NCBI GenBank assembly: GCA_963842295.1
Contig: CAWJFY010000006.1
Span: forward strand, 124,001-188,000
Length of the DNA: 64,000 nucleotides
Source: JAJNBA01 sp963842295
Lineage (GTDB): Bacteria > Actinomycetota > UBA4738 > HRBIN12
Direction: 5' to 3'
Below the pieces are notes generated by a model that was given only the letters and a program-made list of their open reading frames with translations, searched no databases and was not told where the DNA came from. Below are positions 52,271-60,028 of this stretch, piece by piece (the first letter of the stretch is position 1; each line of letters starts with the position of its first letter). The translations under genes and the position numbers were made by a program.

Positions 52271-55200
52271 CGACCGCCGACTCCAGCTCCTGCACGGTGG
52301 CTCGCGCCAGTGCCGCCGACACCGCGTTGCCCTTCGACTCGAACAGGGCGAGGGCGTCGCGGGCCGCCTCCGCCGCCTCGGCGGGACGGCCCGCGAGCCG
52401 CAACACCTCCGCGAGGTCGATCAGCGCATCGCCCTGCGAGTTGAGGTCGTCCGAGGCCCGGATCACCTCGACGGCCTCTCGAGCCAGCCGCTCGCCCTCG
52501 GATGCGTGGCCGCGTGAGGCGAGGATCTTCGCGCGCACGCCTCGCCACCGGAACTGCGACGACACGTCATCCTGGGCCGCCAGATCCTCGCTGATCCGCG
52601 TGTGCTCCTCGGCTCCCTCGAGGTCCCCTTGGCGGTACAGGACCTCCGCCAACAACGCCGCCGTCGTCGAGATGTAGTTCGTCTCTCCCATGCGTTCCAG
52701 GGTGTCGTAGTCGCGCCGCAGCTCCGCCTCGGCGGTCGCGAGGTCGCCGGCGAGCATCTCGACGGGCCCCGAGTCGAACGACGTCTGCGCGGCCAGGAAG
52801 GTCCAGCCGAGCTCTTCCAGCATCGCCCTGCTCTTGCGGTACAGCCGCCGCGATTCCTCCACGTTGCCTCGCATGGCCTCGAGGTGCGAGAGCGCGGCCT
52901 CGAGCAGCGCCTCGGGCTTGCGATCGCCTCGGACGTCGTCGAGAAGGGTCCGGCATCGTTCGATCGCCTCGGGCACGGGCGTCGGCCCACTGAGGGCGCA
53001 GTAGCCGAGCGAGGGGATCGCCCGCGCGACCATCAGCCTGTTGCCCGCGAGCCTCGCGTGGTCGAGCGTCATCTGGGCGGCGGTCTCCGACTCCGGCCCA
53101 CTGCAACCCCATCTCCCGGACGAACATGATCAGCCGCCACGCCCGCGCGAGACCGTCGTGCGCCTCGAGGACCTCGAGCTCGGGGAGGAGCGCCTCGACC
53201 TCGCCGACGACCGTCTCGGCGACCGTCTCGGGGTCGATCGTGTAGCGGAGCTCCATCTCTTGGATCCTCGCCGTCACCTCGAGCACCCGGTCGGAGAGCT
53301 CGCGAGCCTCCTCGATCGCGGCCTGATGCAGCGCCTCGGCCTCGGCGAACCCGCCCTGCTCGGTGAGGGCCTCCGCGGCGTCGAGCCGGAGCCGGGGCCG
53401 CTGGGGATGCCCCGGCGGCAGCAGGGTGGCGGCGCGCCGCAGCAGGTTCGCGGCCGCCGGGATGTCGCCACGCGAGAGCGCCCGGCGCCCCGCGGCCGAG
53501 AGGTAGCCGCTCCCTCGCACGCCGATCTGCCAGACCTGCTCGTCGTTCGGCGTGAGCTGCTGGAGCGTGAAGAAGGCCTGCTCGAGGTGATAGCCGCGGA
53601 TCTCCTCGAACTCGAGGACGCGATCGGGCGCCACGCGCTCGAGCCAGTCGATGAACCGGACGTGCAGGTCGGCGCGCGTCCGCTTCAGCAGGCCGTGATA
53701 GGCGGCCTCGCGGATCAGGATGTGCATGAAGCGGTACGCCTCCTGCCCGGCGAAGCTCGACTCGTAGGGCTGCACCAGCTCACGGTGCGTGAGGCTCCGC
53801 AGGCTCTCGCCGGTGTGACGTCGTACCTCGTCCGGAGAGAGGTCCTCGACGGCTCCCCGGAAGAAGACCTGTCCGATCACGGCGGCCCGTTCCACGACGA
53901 CGCGATCGATCGGGCCGAGTCGGTCGAGGCGCGAGGACAGGAGTGCCTGGATCGTCGGCGGGATCGTGATGGCGCCGACGTCGCGGATCAGGATCCATCG
54001 CCCGCGGTCGTCGCGTTCCAAGATCCCGTCGTCGAGGAGCATCGAGAGCATCTGCTCGACGAACAGGGGGTTGCCTTCGGCCGCCTCGACGATCTTCGTG
54101 CGTACTTTCGCGTCGAGGTCGGTGGTGCCCAGGAGGTTCTCGGCCACCTCCACGCTCTCGGCCTCCGAGAGGGGCTGTAGAACGAGGACCCGATGCCGCT
54201 CTGACTCCTCGCCCCAATCGGAGTGCGCGTCGAAGAGGTCGGGACGGGCCGAGCACGCCAGCACCACCGGCACGCCGGTCAGCGTGGCGGCGACCGATCG
54301 GATCAGGTCGAGGAACGTCCGCTCGGCCCAATGGATGTCGTCGATCAGCACGATGAGCGGTCGTCCGTCCGAGAGCAGCTCGAGGAATCGGCGAGCAGCC
54401 CAGAACGTCTCCTCCACCGGGTAGGTCGCGGGCGAGAGACCGATCGCGCCCGCGATCCGATCCGCGACGTCCCGCCCCGCCGGGCCGAGCAGCGACGCGA
54501 GCTTGTCCTGCGCCTCCGCCGACGGGTCGTCGTTGCCGATGCCCGCCACGTCGCGCGCGATCTCTGCAAGGGGCCAGAACGTCAGGCCCTCGCCGTACGA
54601 GAGGCATCGCCCATGGAGCGCTCGCAGGTCCGAACGCGTGACGAACTCGTTGAGCAGCCGGGACTTGCCCGTCCCGGCCGGCGCGACGACGGTCACCACG
54701 TGACAGCTGTTGGTGTCCTTGGCCCTGGCGAGGGCGCCGGTGAGCACTGCGAGCTCGTCTTCACGACCGACCATCGGGGCATCGAGGCGCCGAGCGACGC
54801 CTTCCTCGTGGCGTCCGACCGACTGCAATCGATACGCCTGCATCAGGTGGGACTTGCCCTTCAACTGCAGTGGCTCGACGGCCTCGGCGTCGACCGCGTC
54901 CTTCACCAGTCGGTAGGTGGCCTCGCCGAGGAGGATCTCCATCGTGGGCGCCGCCTGCTCCAGGCGGGCCGCGACGTTCACGGTGTCGCCGGTGACCAGC
55001 CGGTGGCCGACGCTCACGTCGCCGGCGACCACCTCCCCGGTGTTCACTCCCGTCCGGTTCTCGAGTCGAACGCCGTAGATCTCCTCGAATCGCGAGTTGA
55101 GCCCGACCAGCTCCTCCTGCATCTCGGCGGCCGCCCGAACGGCTCGCATCGCGTCGTCCTCGTGGAGCTGCGGAAGGCCGAACACGGCCATGATCGCGTC

Positions 55201-55464
55201 CCCGATGTACTTCTCCACGGTGCCGCCGTGCCGCTCCAGCACGGCGCGCATCGTGTTGAAGTACTCGTTCAACACCTCCCGGAGGGTCTCGGTGTCCAGC
55301 CGCTCCGCCAGCGGCGTGGACCCCTTCAAGTCGGAGAAGACGACGGTGACCGTCTTGCGGACCTCTTCGGGGACGACCTCGGCGGCGGCCAATTGGGCAC
55401 CGCACATCCCGCAGATGCGGAACCGATCCGGGTTCTCCTCACCGCAGCTGGGACAGGTCTGCAC
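52263..55464 (-). pseudogene. Frameshifted adenylate/guanylate cyclase - ATPase - TPR regulator
   Basis: A large signalling protein of about 1,060 residues if one frameshift is repaired. From the GTG: a zinc-ribbon (CPSCGEENPDRFRICGMCGA), a class III cyclase domain (residues about 35-200: VTVVFSDLKGSTPLAERLD, KYIGDAIMAVFGLP), an AAA-type ATPase (Walker A VVAPAGTGKSRLLNEF near residue 252, Walker B PLIVLIDDIHWAE), and TPR-like helices. At about 53085-53100, after REMGLQ, the frame shifts: the sensible sequence resumes as ESETAAQMTLDHARLAGNRL and runs to 52263 as TPR-like repeats. It may be a sequencing error or a recent mutation; the 5' part would still encode a cyclase. Confidence 0.85.
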
Positions 55465-55470
55465 CGAACG

Positions 55471-55476
55471 AGTGTA
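55471..55476 (-). promoter_or_regulatory. -10 element of the cyclase gene
   Basis: TACACT lies six nucleotides before the GTG and overlaps the edge of the hairpin that ends the upstream gene. Confidence 0.5.
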
Positions 55477-55504
55477 CGCCCGGCCCCGAAGGGGCCGGGC
55501 GTAC
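55474..55504 (-). terminator. GC hairpin after secreted paralogue 1
   Basis: Perfect inverted repeat, 14-bp arms (55474-55487 and 55491-55504); on the minus strand the tip is C-UUCG-G. No U-tract follows. Its outer arm overlaps the cyclase -10. Confidence 0.7.
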
Positions 55505-55529
55505 GTTTCCGCAGGTCGTCAGGCTGAGA

Positions 55530-56558
55530 TCAGGTTCGGCGGGGCGGGTCGCCTCCCGGCAACCAACCTCGCAGGAAGAACCCGCCCTCTCCATCGCTGA
55601 CCCGGCTGACGATGCAGGGTGCGAAGCTCTTCGGGTTGTTCCTCGGGCATCTGGGTGCGGCCCCGACGAACAGATCGAGCTTCCCATCACCGTTCGTGTC
55701 CTGTCGCATGAAGGAGGCGCCATTCTTCACCCAAGGTGCTTTGGCCTTGGTGCCGACGCACCACTTGATGCGGGGACCATCGTCGTCGTCGGGATCGTCA
55801 CTCGCGATCGCGAGCTCACCCCCGCCTCCACCGCCATTCAAGTCGCTGAAGGTCACATGGTTCACGAGTCCGACCACGCCGGACCCCGATGTCTGGTGGA
55901 CGAAGACGTCGGCGGGGAAGATCAGGGCTTGGTTCCTGCACTCGAGCCCCGGGTAGAAGGAATCGGAGAGAACGCTCGCGGTCAGTCGCACGTTCTGCGT
56001 CGTGGTGTAGACGTCGAGCCCGTCCCGGATGCCGATGGAGCACCCGGAACCACGGCACCCCTCCTCCCATATGTCGAATCCGTTCGACGGCGACCCGCTC
56101 ACGTTCAGACTCGCGAGCGCGAGGCCTCCGCTCGGCGGAGGTTCGCTCGCGATCGGGATGAGCTTGTAGTCGGTGAACTGCGGCTCGTTCGCATCGCCGA
56201 TCGAAAGTGTCCCGGGACCGAACGTGGCGATGCCGTTCGGTCCTGTCGTCTGCGGGATGACGAAGAGGCTCCCCGTCGCGAGACCGGGACCGGTCGCGAG
56301 CTCGAAGGTGACCTCGACCCCTGCGACGCCTGATTCCCCGTCGGTCACGAGGACCTTCAGGAACCCTTGGTTCGGATTCAGCGCGACCGACGTGATCGTC
56401 TCGTTTATCCGGGCACCCTTCGGCTGGTTGACGAGAGAGACCGTGAGCCCGTTCTCTGACGTGGAGCCGAGTGCGCCGGGCGCGATCAGCGCCATCAATC
56501 CCAGCACGACTGACAATGAAACGAGAACGGGAGTGCTGCGACGTACCCTTGCTCTCAC
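55530..56558 (-). CDS. Secreted protein with Ig-like and calcium-binding-like segments, paralogue 1
   Basis: A 342-residue exported protein of a family I do not recognise. The signal peptide is TPVLVSLSVVLGLMALIAPG. An invasin-like Ig domain follows (VLVTDGESGVAGVEVTFELA, then GIATFGPGTLSIGDANE), then a unique domain with FDIWEEGCRGSGCSIGIRDG, a Gly-rich turn, an EF-hand-like loop DTNGDGKLDLFVG, and a conserved end (CPRNNPKSFAPCIVS, GWLPGGDPPRRT). Eight cysteines suggest disulfides. The GTG at 56558 follows AGGAGGTGG. It is a tandem duplicate of the next gene, including the flanking DNA. Confidence 0.82.
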   Translation of the reverse strand: MRARVRRSTPVLVSLSVVLGLMALIAPGALGSTSENGLTVSLVNQPKGARINETITSVALNPNQGFLKVLVTDGESGVAGVEVTFELATGPGLATGSLFVIPQTTGPNGIATFGPGTLSIGDANEPQFTDYKLIPIASEPPPSGGLALASLNVSGSPSNGFDIWEEGCRGSGCSIGIRDGLDVYTTTQNVRLTASVLSDSFYPGLECRNQALIFPADVFVHQTSGSGVVGLVNHVTFSDLNGGGGGGELAIASDDPDDDDGPRIKWCVGTKAKAPWVKNGASFMRQDTNGDGKLDLFVGAAPRCPRNNPKSFAPCIVSRVSDGEGGFFLRGWLPGGDPPRRT

Positions 56559-56676
56559 TGAGTCCACCTCCTGGTGATCGCCGTGTGTTCCGGGGGTCCG
56601 GCGCCCCAGACCAGTAGACGCATCATCCACTCGTGCGACCTAGTACGTCAACAGAGGCCATCCGATCCGGATGGGT

Positions 56677-56706
56677 CTGCGCCCGGCCCAGAAGGGCCGG
56701 GCGCAG
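56677..56706 (-). terminator. GC hairpin after secreted paralogue 2
   Basis: Inverted repeat with 13-bp arms (56677-56689 and 56694-56706) and a four-base loop. It is similar in sequence and position to the hairpin after paralogue 1, downstream of the stop codon. Confidence 0.65.
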
Positions 56707-56731
56707 CGTTTCCGCAGATGTCAGATCGAGA

Positions 56732-57697
56732 TCAGGTGCGGCGGGGCGGATCCCCTCCGGGAAGCCACCCGGTCGTGATGTTCCCGCCGTTGCCGTCGCC
56801 CCGCTGCTTGACGATGCAAGGAGCGAAGCTCGCAGCTGACTTCTTCGGGCACTTGGGCGCCGAGCCGACGAAGAGATCGACGCCGTTGACGTTCTGTGTG
56901 GTGAAGGACGCGCCGTTGTGCTCCCATGCGTCGGGATCCTTTAGACCGACGCACCACTCCACGTGCGCCTGCCCGTTGTTCGACGCTGCCTTCATCTCCT
57001 GGCGGGTGATCCGGCTCGTCAGGAAGACGGGACCGTTTCCGCTCGTGGCGTGGAAGAAGACATCGCTGGAGAAGATCAGCTGCTGTCCGGGACACTCGAT
57101 GTCGATCGCTGTCGACAAGACGATGCTCGCTCCCATGCCTACGTTCTCGCTGGTCTTGTACGTGTCTCTGCCGCTCCTGAGGGCCACTTCGCATCCGTTG
57201 CCGTGGCAGCCCTGATCCCAGATGTCGAACGTGTCGGACGTCGCGGTTCCACCGCTGGAGGAGGTGCTCGCCACGCTGAGCTCGATGTCGGGCACCGTCG
57301 CGGTCGCGAGCAGCTGGTAGTCAGTCGTCAGTGGCTCGTTGGAGCCGGTGATCGACAACTCGGGGAAGGTCGCGACGCCGTCCTCGGTCTCGGCCACGTT
57401 TCCCGAGATACCGCCTTCCTCGGAACCCGGGGCGAACGTGAGCTCGACGAAGGCCCCCGTCACCGGTACCTCGTACGCGTCGAGGACTTCCACCGCGACC
57501 GGATCCGCGCCGGTGTCGAACGGCGACGAGGTGATCGTTTGACCGCTTTCCGCGTCCCTCGGCTGCGCCTGGAAAGTCACGACCAGGCCGCTCTCGTACT
57601 CGGAGCCGAGCGCTCCGGGCGCCATCAGCCCGGTGATCGCCAGTACCCCTGCAAGCGAGACGAGCAGGAACAAGATGCCACGCTTCTTTGATCTCAC
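56732..57697 (-). CDS. Secreted protein with Ig-like segment, paralogue 2
   Basis: A 321-residue exported protein related to paralogue 1. The signal peptide is GILFLLVSLAGVLAITGLMA. The Ig-like part is VEVLDAYEVPVTGAFVELTF and GVATFPELSITGSNEPLTTD. Shared marks are FDIWDQGCHGNGCEVALRSG, DLFVGSAPKCPKKSAASFAP and GWLPGGDPPRRT at the C-terminus. The DTNGDGK calcium-like loop of paralogue 1 is reduced here to QNVNGVDLFVG. The GTG at 57697 follows AGGGGGTGG. The 5' regions of both genes match (CGCCGTGTGTTCCGGG then GGTCCGGCG), so they share a promoter type. Function unknown. Confidence 0.82.
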   Translation of the reverse strand: MRSKKRGILFLLVSLAGVLAITGLMAPGALGSEYESGLVVTFQAQPRDAESGQTITSSPFDTGADPVAVEVLDAYEVPVTGAFVELTFAPGSEEGGISGNVAETEDGVATFPELSITGSNEPLTTDYQLLATATVPDIELSVASTSSSGGTATSDTFDIWDQGCHGNGCEVALRSGRDTYKTSENVGMGASIVLSTAIDIECPGQQLIFSSDVFFHATSGNGPVFLTSRITRQEMKAASNNGQAHVEWCVGLKDPDAWEHNGASFTTQNVNGVDLFVGSAPKCPKKSAASFAPCIVKQRGDGNGGNITTGWLPGGDPPRRT

Positions 57698-57827
57698 TGT
57701 CCACCCCCTGGTGGTCGCCGTGTGTTCCGGGAGGTCCGGCGCACCCCAGACCAGAGTGGGCATCATCCTCCGTTCCGCCAATGGGCGTCAACAGAAGGAC
57801 CTAGGCCAAAAGCACCAGAAAACGTAG

Positions 57828-59156
57828 TTACAGGATCGGGAGGTAGCGCTCGAGCTCGTACGGCGTGACGTGGGACTTGTAGGAGTCCCACTCCTCCCGC
57901 TTGTTGCGCAGAAGGAACTCGAGGACGTGGTCCCCGAGCGCTTCGCGAAGCACATCGGAGCCCTCGGCGAGGTGGATCGCCTCGATCAGATCCTCGGGGA
58001 GCGAGCGGATACCGGCGACCTCGCGCTCCTGCTCCGTCATCTCGTAGATGTTGTTCGAGGCCTCGGGCGCCAACTCGTACTCGCCGTCGAGTCCGGCGAG
58101 GCCGGCCGCGAGCATCGCCGAGAACGCGAGATACGGGTTGCAGGCCGGGTCCGGCGAGCGGTACTCGATCCGCGTCGCGCCCTCCTTGCCCGGCTTGTAC
58201 ATCGGGACCCGCACGAGCGCGCTGCGGTTGCGGCGAGCCCAGCACACGTAGACGGGCGCCTCGAACCCCGGCACGAGCCGCTTGTAGGAGTTCACCCATT
58301 GGTTCGTGAGGAGCGTGATCTCCTGCGCGTGTTGGAGGAGCCCCGCGATGTAGGACTTCGCGGTCTTCGAGAGGTGGTACTCGTCGGTCGCGTCGAAGAA
58401 GGCGTTGCGGTCGCCCTCGAACAGAGACTGATGCGTGTGCATGCCCGAGCCGTTCACGCCCGCGACCGGTTTCGGCATGAAGGTCGCGTAGATCCCGAAC
58501 TCGTGCGCGACCTCCTTCACGGTCAGGCGGTACGTCATCACCTGATCGGCCATCGTGAGCGCGTCGGTGTAGCGGAGGTCGATCTCGTGCTGGGACGGCG
58601 CGACCTCGTGGTGCACGTACTCGACCGGGATCCCCATCGACTCGAGGTAGTGGACGGTCCGCTTTCGGTAGTCCGTCGCGACGTCGAGCGGCGTCTCGTC
58701 GAAGTAGCCGCCCTGATCCAGGAACTCGGGATCCTCGAGCGACTTGAAGTAGAAGTACTCGAGCTCCGGGCCGACGTAGAAGGTGAAGCCCTTGTCCGCG
58801 GCGCGCGCGAGTTGGCGTTTGAGGACGCCGCGCGGATCGCCGGCGAACGGCGTGCCGTCGGGCTCGAGGATGTCGCAGAACATCCTCGCCACCGCGTGCT
58901 CCGTCTTCCACGGGATCAGCTGGAAGGTGGACGGGTCGGGGAGTGCGACCATGTCGGATTCCTGGATGCGGGCGAATCCGTCGATCGAGGAGCCATCGAA
59001 GCCCATCCCCTCGGTGAGGGCGCCCTCGAGCTCCTGCGAGGTGATCGTGAACGCCTTCAGGAACCCGAGGACATCGGTGAACCAGAGACGGACGAATCGG
59101 ATCCCTCGCTCCTCGACGGTGCGCAGGACGTATTCGGCTTCCGCGGAAAGTGCCAC
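57828..59156 (-). CDS. glnA2: Glutamine synthetase (GlnA2-type, GSI-alpha-like)
   Basis: Makes glutamine from glutamate, ammonia and ATP. The 442-residue protein has the beta-grasp domain with VRLWFTDVLGFLKAF and GFDGSSIDGFARIQESDMVA, and the catalytic domain with EVAPSQHEIDLRYTDAL, MHTHQSLFEGDRNAFFDAT, NRSALVRVPMY and YRSPDPACNPYLAFSAMLAA. The usual GSI-beta adenylylation motif NLYDLPP is NIYEMTE here, and the 25-residue insertion of beta enzymes is absent. Recalled mycobacterial GlnA2 is very similar. GTG start at 59156 has TAGCCT seven nucleotides upstream. Confidence 0.94.
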   Translation of the reverse strand: MALSAEAEYVLRTVEERGIRFVRLWFTDVLGFLKAFTITSQELEGALTEGMGFDGSSIDGFARIQESDMVALPDPSTFQLIPWKTEHAVARMFCDILEPDGTPFAGDPRGVLKRQLARAADKGFTFYVGPELEYFYFKSLEDPEFLDQGGYFDETPLDVATDYRKRTVHYLESMGIPVEYVHHEVAPSQHEIDLRYTDALTMADQVMTYRLTVKEVAHEFGIYATFMPKPVAGVNGSGMHTHQSLFEGDRNAFFDATDEYHLSKTAKSYIAGLLQHAQEITLLTNQWVNSYKRLVPGFEAPVYVCWARRNRSALVRVPMYKPGKEGATRIEYRSPDPACNPYLAFSAMLAAGLAGLDGEYELAPEASNNIYEMTEQEREVAGIRSLPEDLIEAIHLAEGSDVLREALGDHVLEFLLRNKREEWDSYKSHVTPYELERYLPIL

Positions 59157-59163
59157 GTCCTGG

Positions 59164-59169
59164 AGGCTA
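59164..59169 (-). promoter_or_regulatory. -10 element of the glutamine synthetase gene
   Basis: TAGCCT lies seven nucleotides before the GTG start. Confidence 0.45.
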
Positions 59170-59236
59170 GAGGCTCGTTGGCTGCGGGCTGTTACGCCGG
59201 AGTTAATCTTCGCCTCACCAGGCGCGGGAGGTGGTC

Positions 59237-59596
59237 GTGAGCATCAGGCGGGTGGTCCCTGACATCAGCTGTGACCGACTCGAGGAGAGCCGTGGATTCT
59301 TCGTGAACGTCCTCGGCTTCGAGGTTGCGATGGACATGGGATGGATCGTGACCCTCGTTTCACCGGAGACTCCGACGGCGCAGATCAGTCTCTTCCCGCG
59401 AGGCGACGGCTCGGAAACGGCTCCGAGCATCACCGTCGAGGTCGACGACGTCGATGCCCTCCACGAGACGGCGGTCCGGATGGGCTTGGATGTCGTGTAC
59501 CCGCTGACCGATGAGGCGTGGGGCGTCCGACGCTTCTTCGTCGCCGAACCGAGCGGCACGATCGTCAACGTGATGTCGCATAGGAACGAGGCGTGA
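59237..59596 (+). CDS. VOC-fold protein (glyoxalase/bleomycin-resistance family)
   Basis: A 119-residue single-domain protein. RRVVPDISCDRLEESRGFFV, LGFEVAMDMGWIVTLVSPET, ITVEVDDVDALHETAVRMGL and RRFFVAEPSGTIVNVMSHR are the two beta-alpha-beta-beta-beta halves of the VOC fold. Metal ligands are not clear (the final glutamate is replaced by asparagine in GTIVNV), so it may not be a metal-dependent enzyme. The GTG at 59237 has GGGAGG five nucleotides upstream. It is translationally close to the RidA gene. Confidence 0.85.
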   Translation: MSIRRVVPDISCDRLEESRGFFVNVLGFEVAMDMGWIVTLVSPETPTAQISLFPRGDGSETAPSITVEVDDVDALHETAVRMGLDVVYPLTDEAWGVRRFFVAEPSGTIVNVMSHRNEA

Positions 59597-59985
59597 TGGA
59601 GCGGCGAAGGGTGGCCTCGGGTTCGCCTTACGAGCCGGTGATCGGGTTCTCTCGGGCGATCGTGGCCGGACACCACGTGTCGGTGTCCGGGACCGCGCCG
59701 ATCATGCCCGAGGGAGCGGAGCCACCGGCAGATGCGTACGGCCAGGCGAAACGCTGCTTCGAGATCATCCTGGAGGCACTGGCCCAGGTCGGCGCCGGGC
59801 CCGAGCACGTCGCGCGAACCCGTACGTACCTCGTTGACGCGGCGGACTGGGAGGCGGTCGGGCGGGCGCACGGCGAGGTCTTCGCCGACGTGCGCCCGGC
59901 AAGCACGATGGTCGTGGTCACCGGGTTCCTGGATCCCCGCTGGCGCGTCGAGATCGAAGCCGACGCGATCCTCGACCGGGAGTGA
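59596..59985 (+). CDS. RidA-family protein
   Basis: A 129-residue RidA/YjgF-type protein, a family that hydrolyses reactive enamine/imine intermediates. VASGSPYEPVIGFSRAIVAG, VSVSGTAPIMPEGAEPPADA, CFEIILEALAQVGAGPEHVA and ARTRTYLVDAADWEAVG are typical, and the arginine in ARTRTY matches the conserved catalytic arginine. The first strand is of the Rid4-7 type, so activity may differ from RidA. The ATG at 59596 overlaps the VOC stop codon. Confidence 0.9.
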   Translation: MERRRVASGSPYEPVIGFSRAIVAGHHVSVSGTAPIMPEGAEPPADAYGQAKRCFEIILEALAQVGAGPEHVARTRTYLVDAADWEAVGRAHGEVFADVRPASTMVVVTGFLDPRWRVEIEADAILDRE

Positions 59986-60016
59986 GGCTCGAGCCGATCG
60001 GCCCGGGTCGCGTGAC

Positions 60017-60022
60017 TACGAT
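60017..60022 (+). promoter_or_regulatory. -10 element of glnE
   Basis: TACGAT lies six nucleotides before the GTG of glnE. Confidence 0.5.
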
Positions 60023-60028
60023 GCCGGG

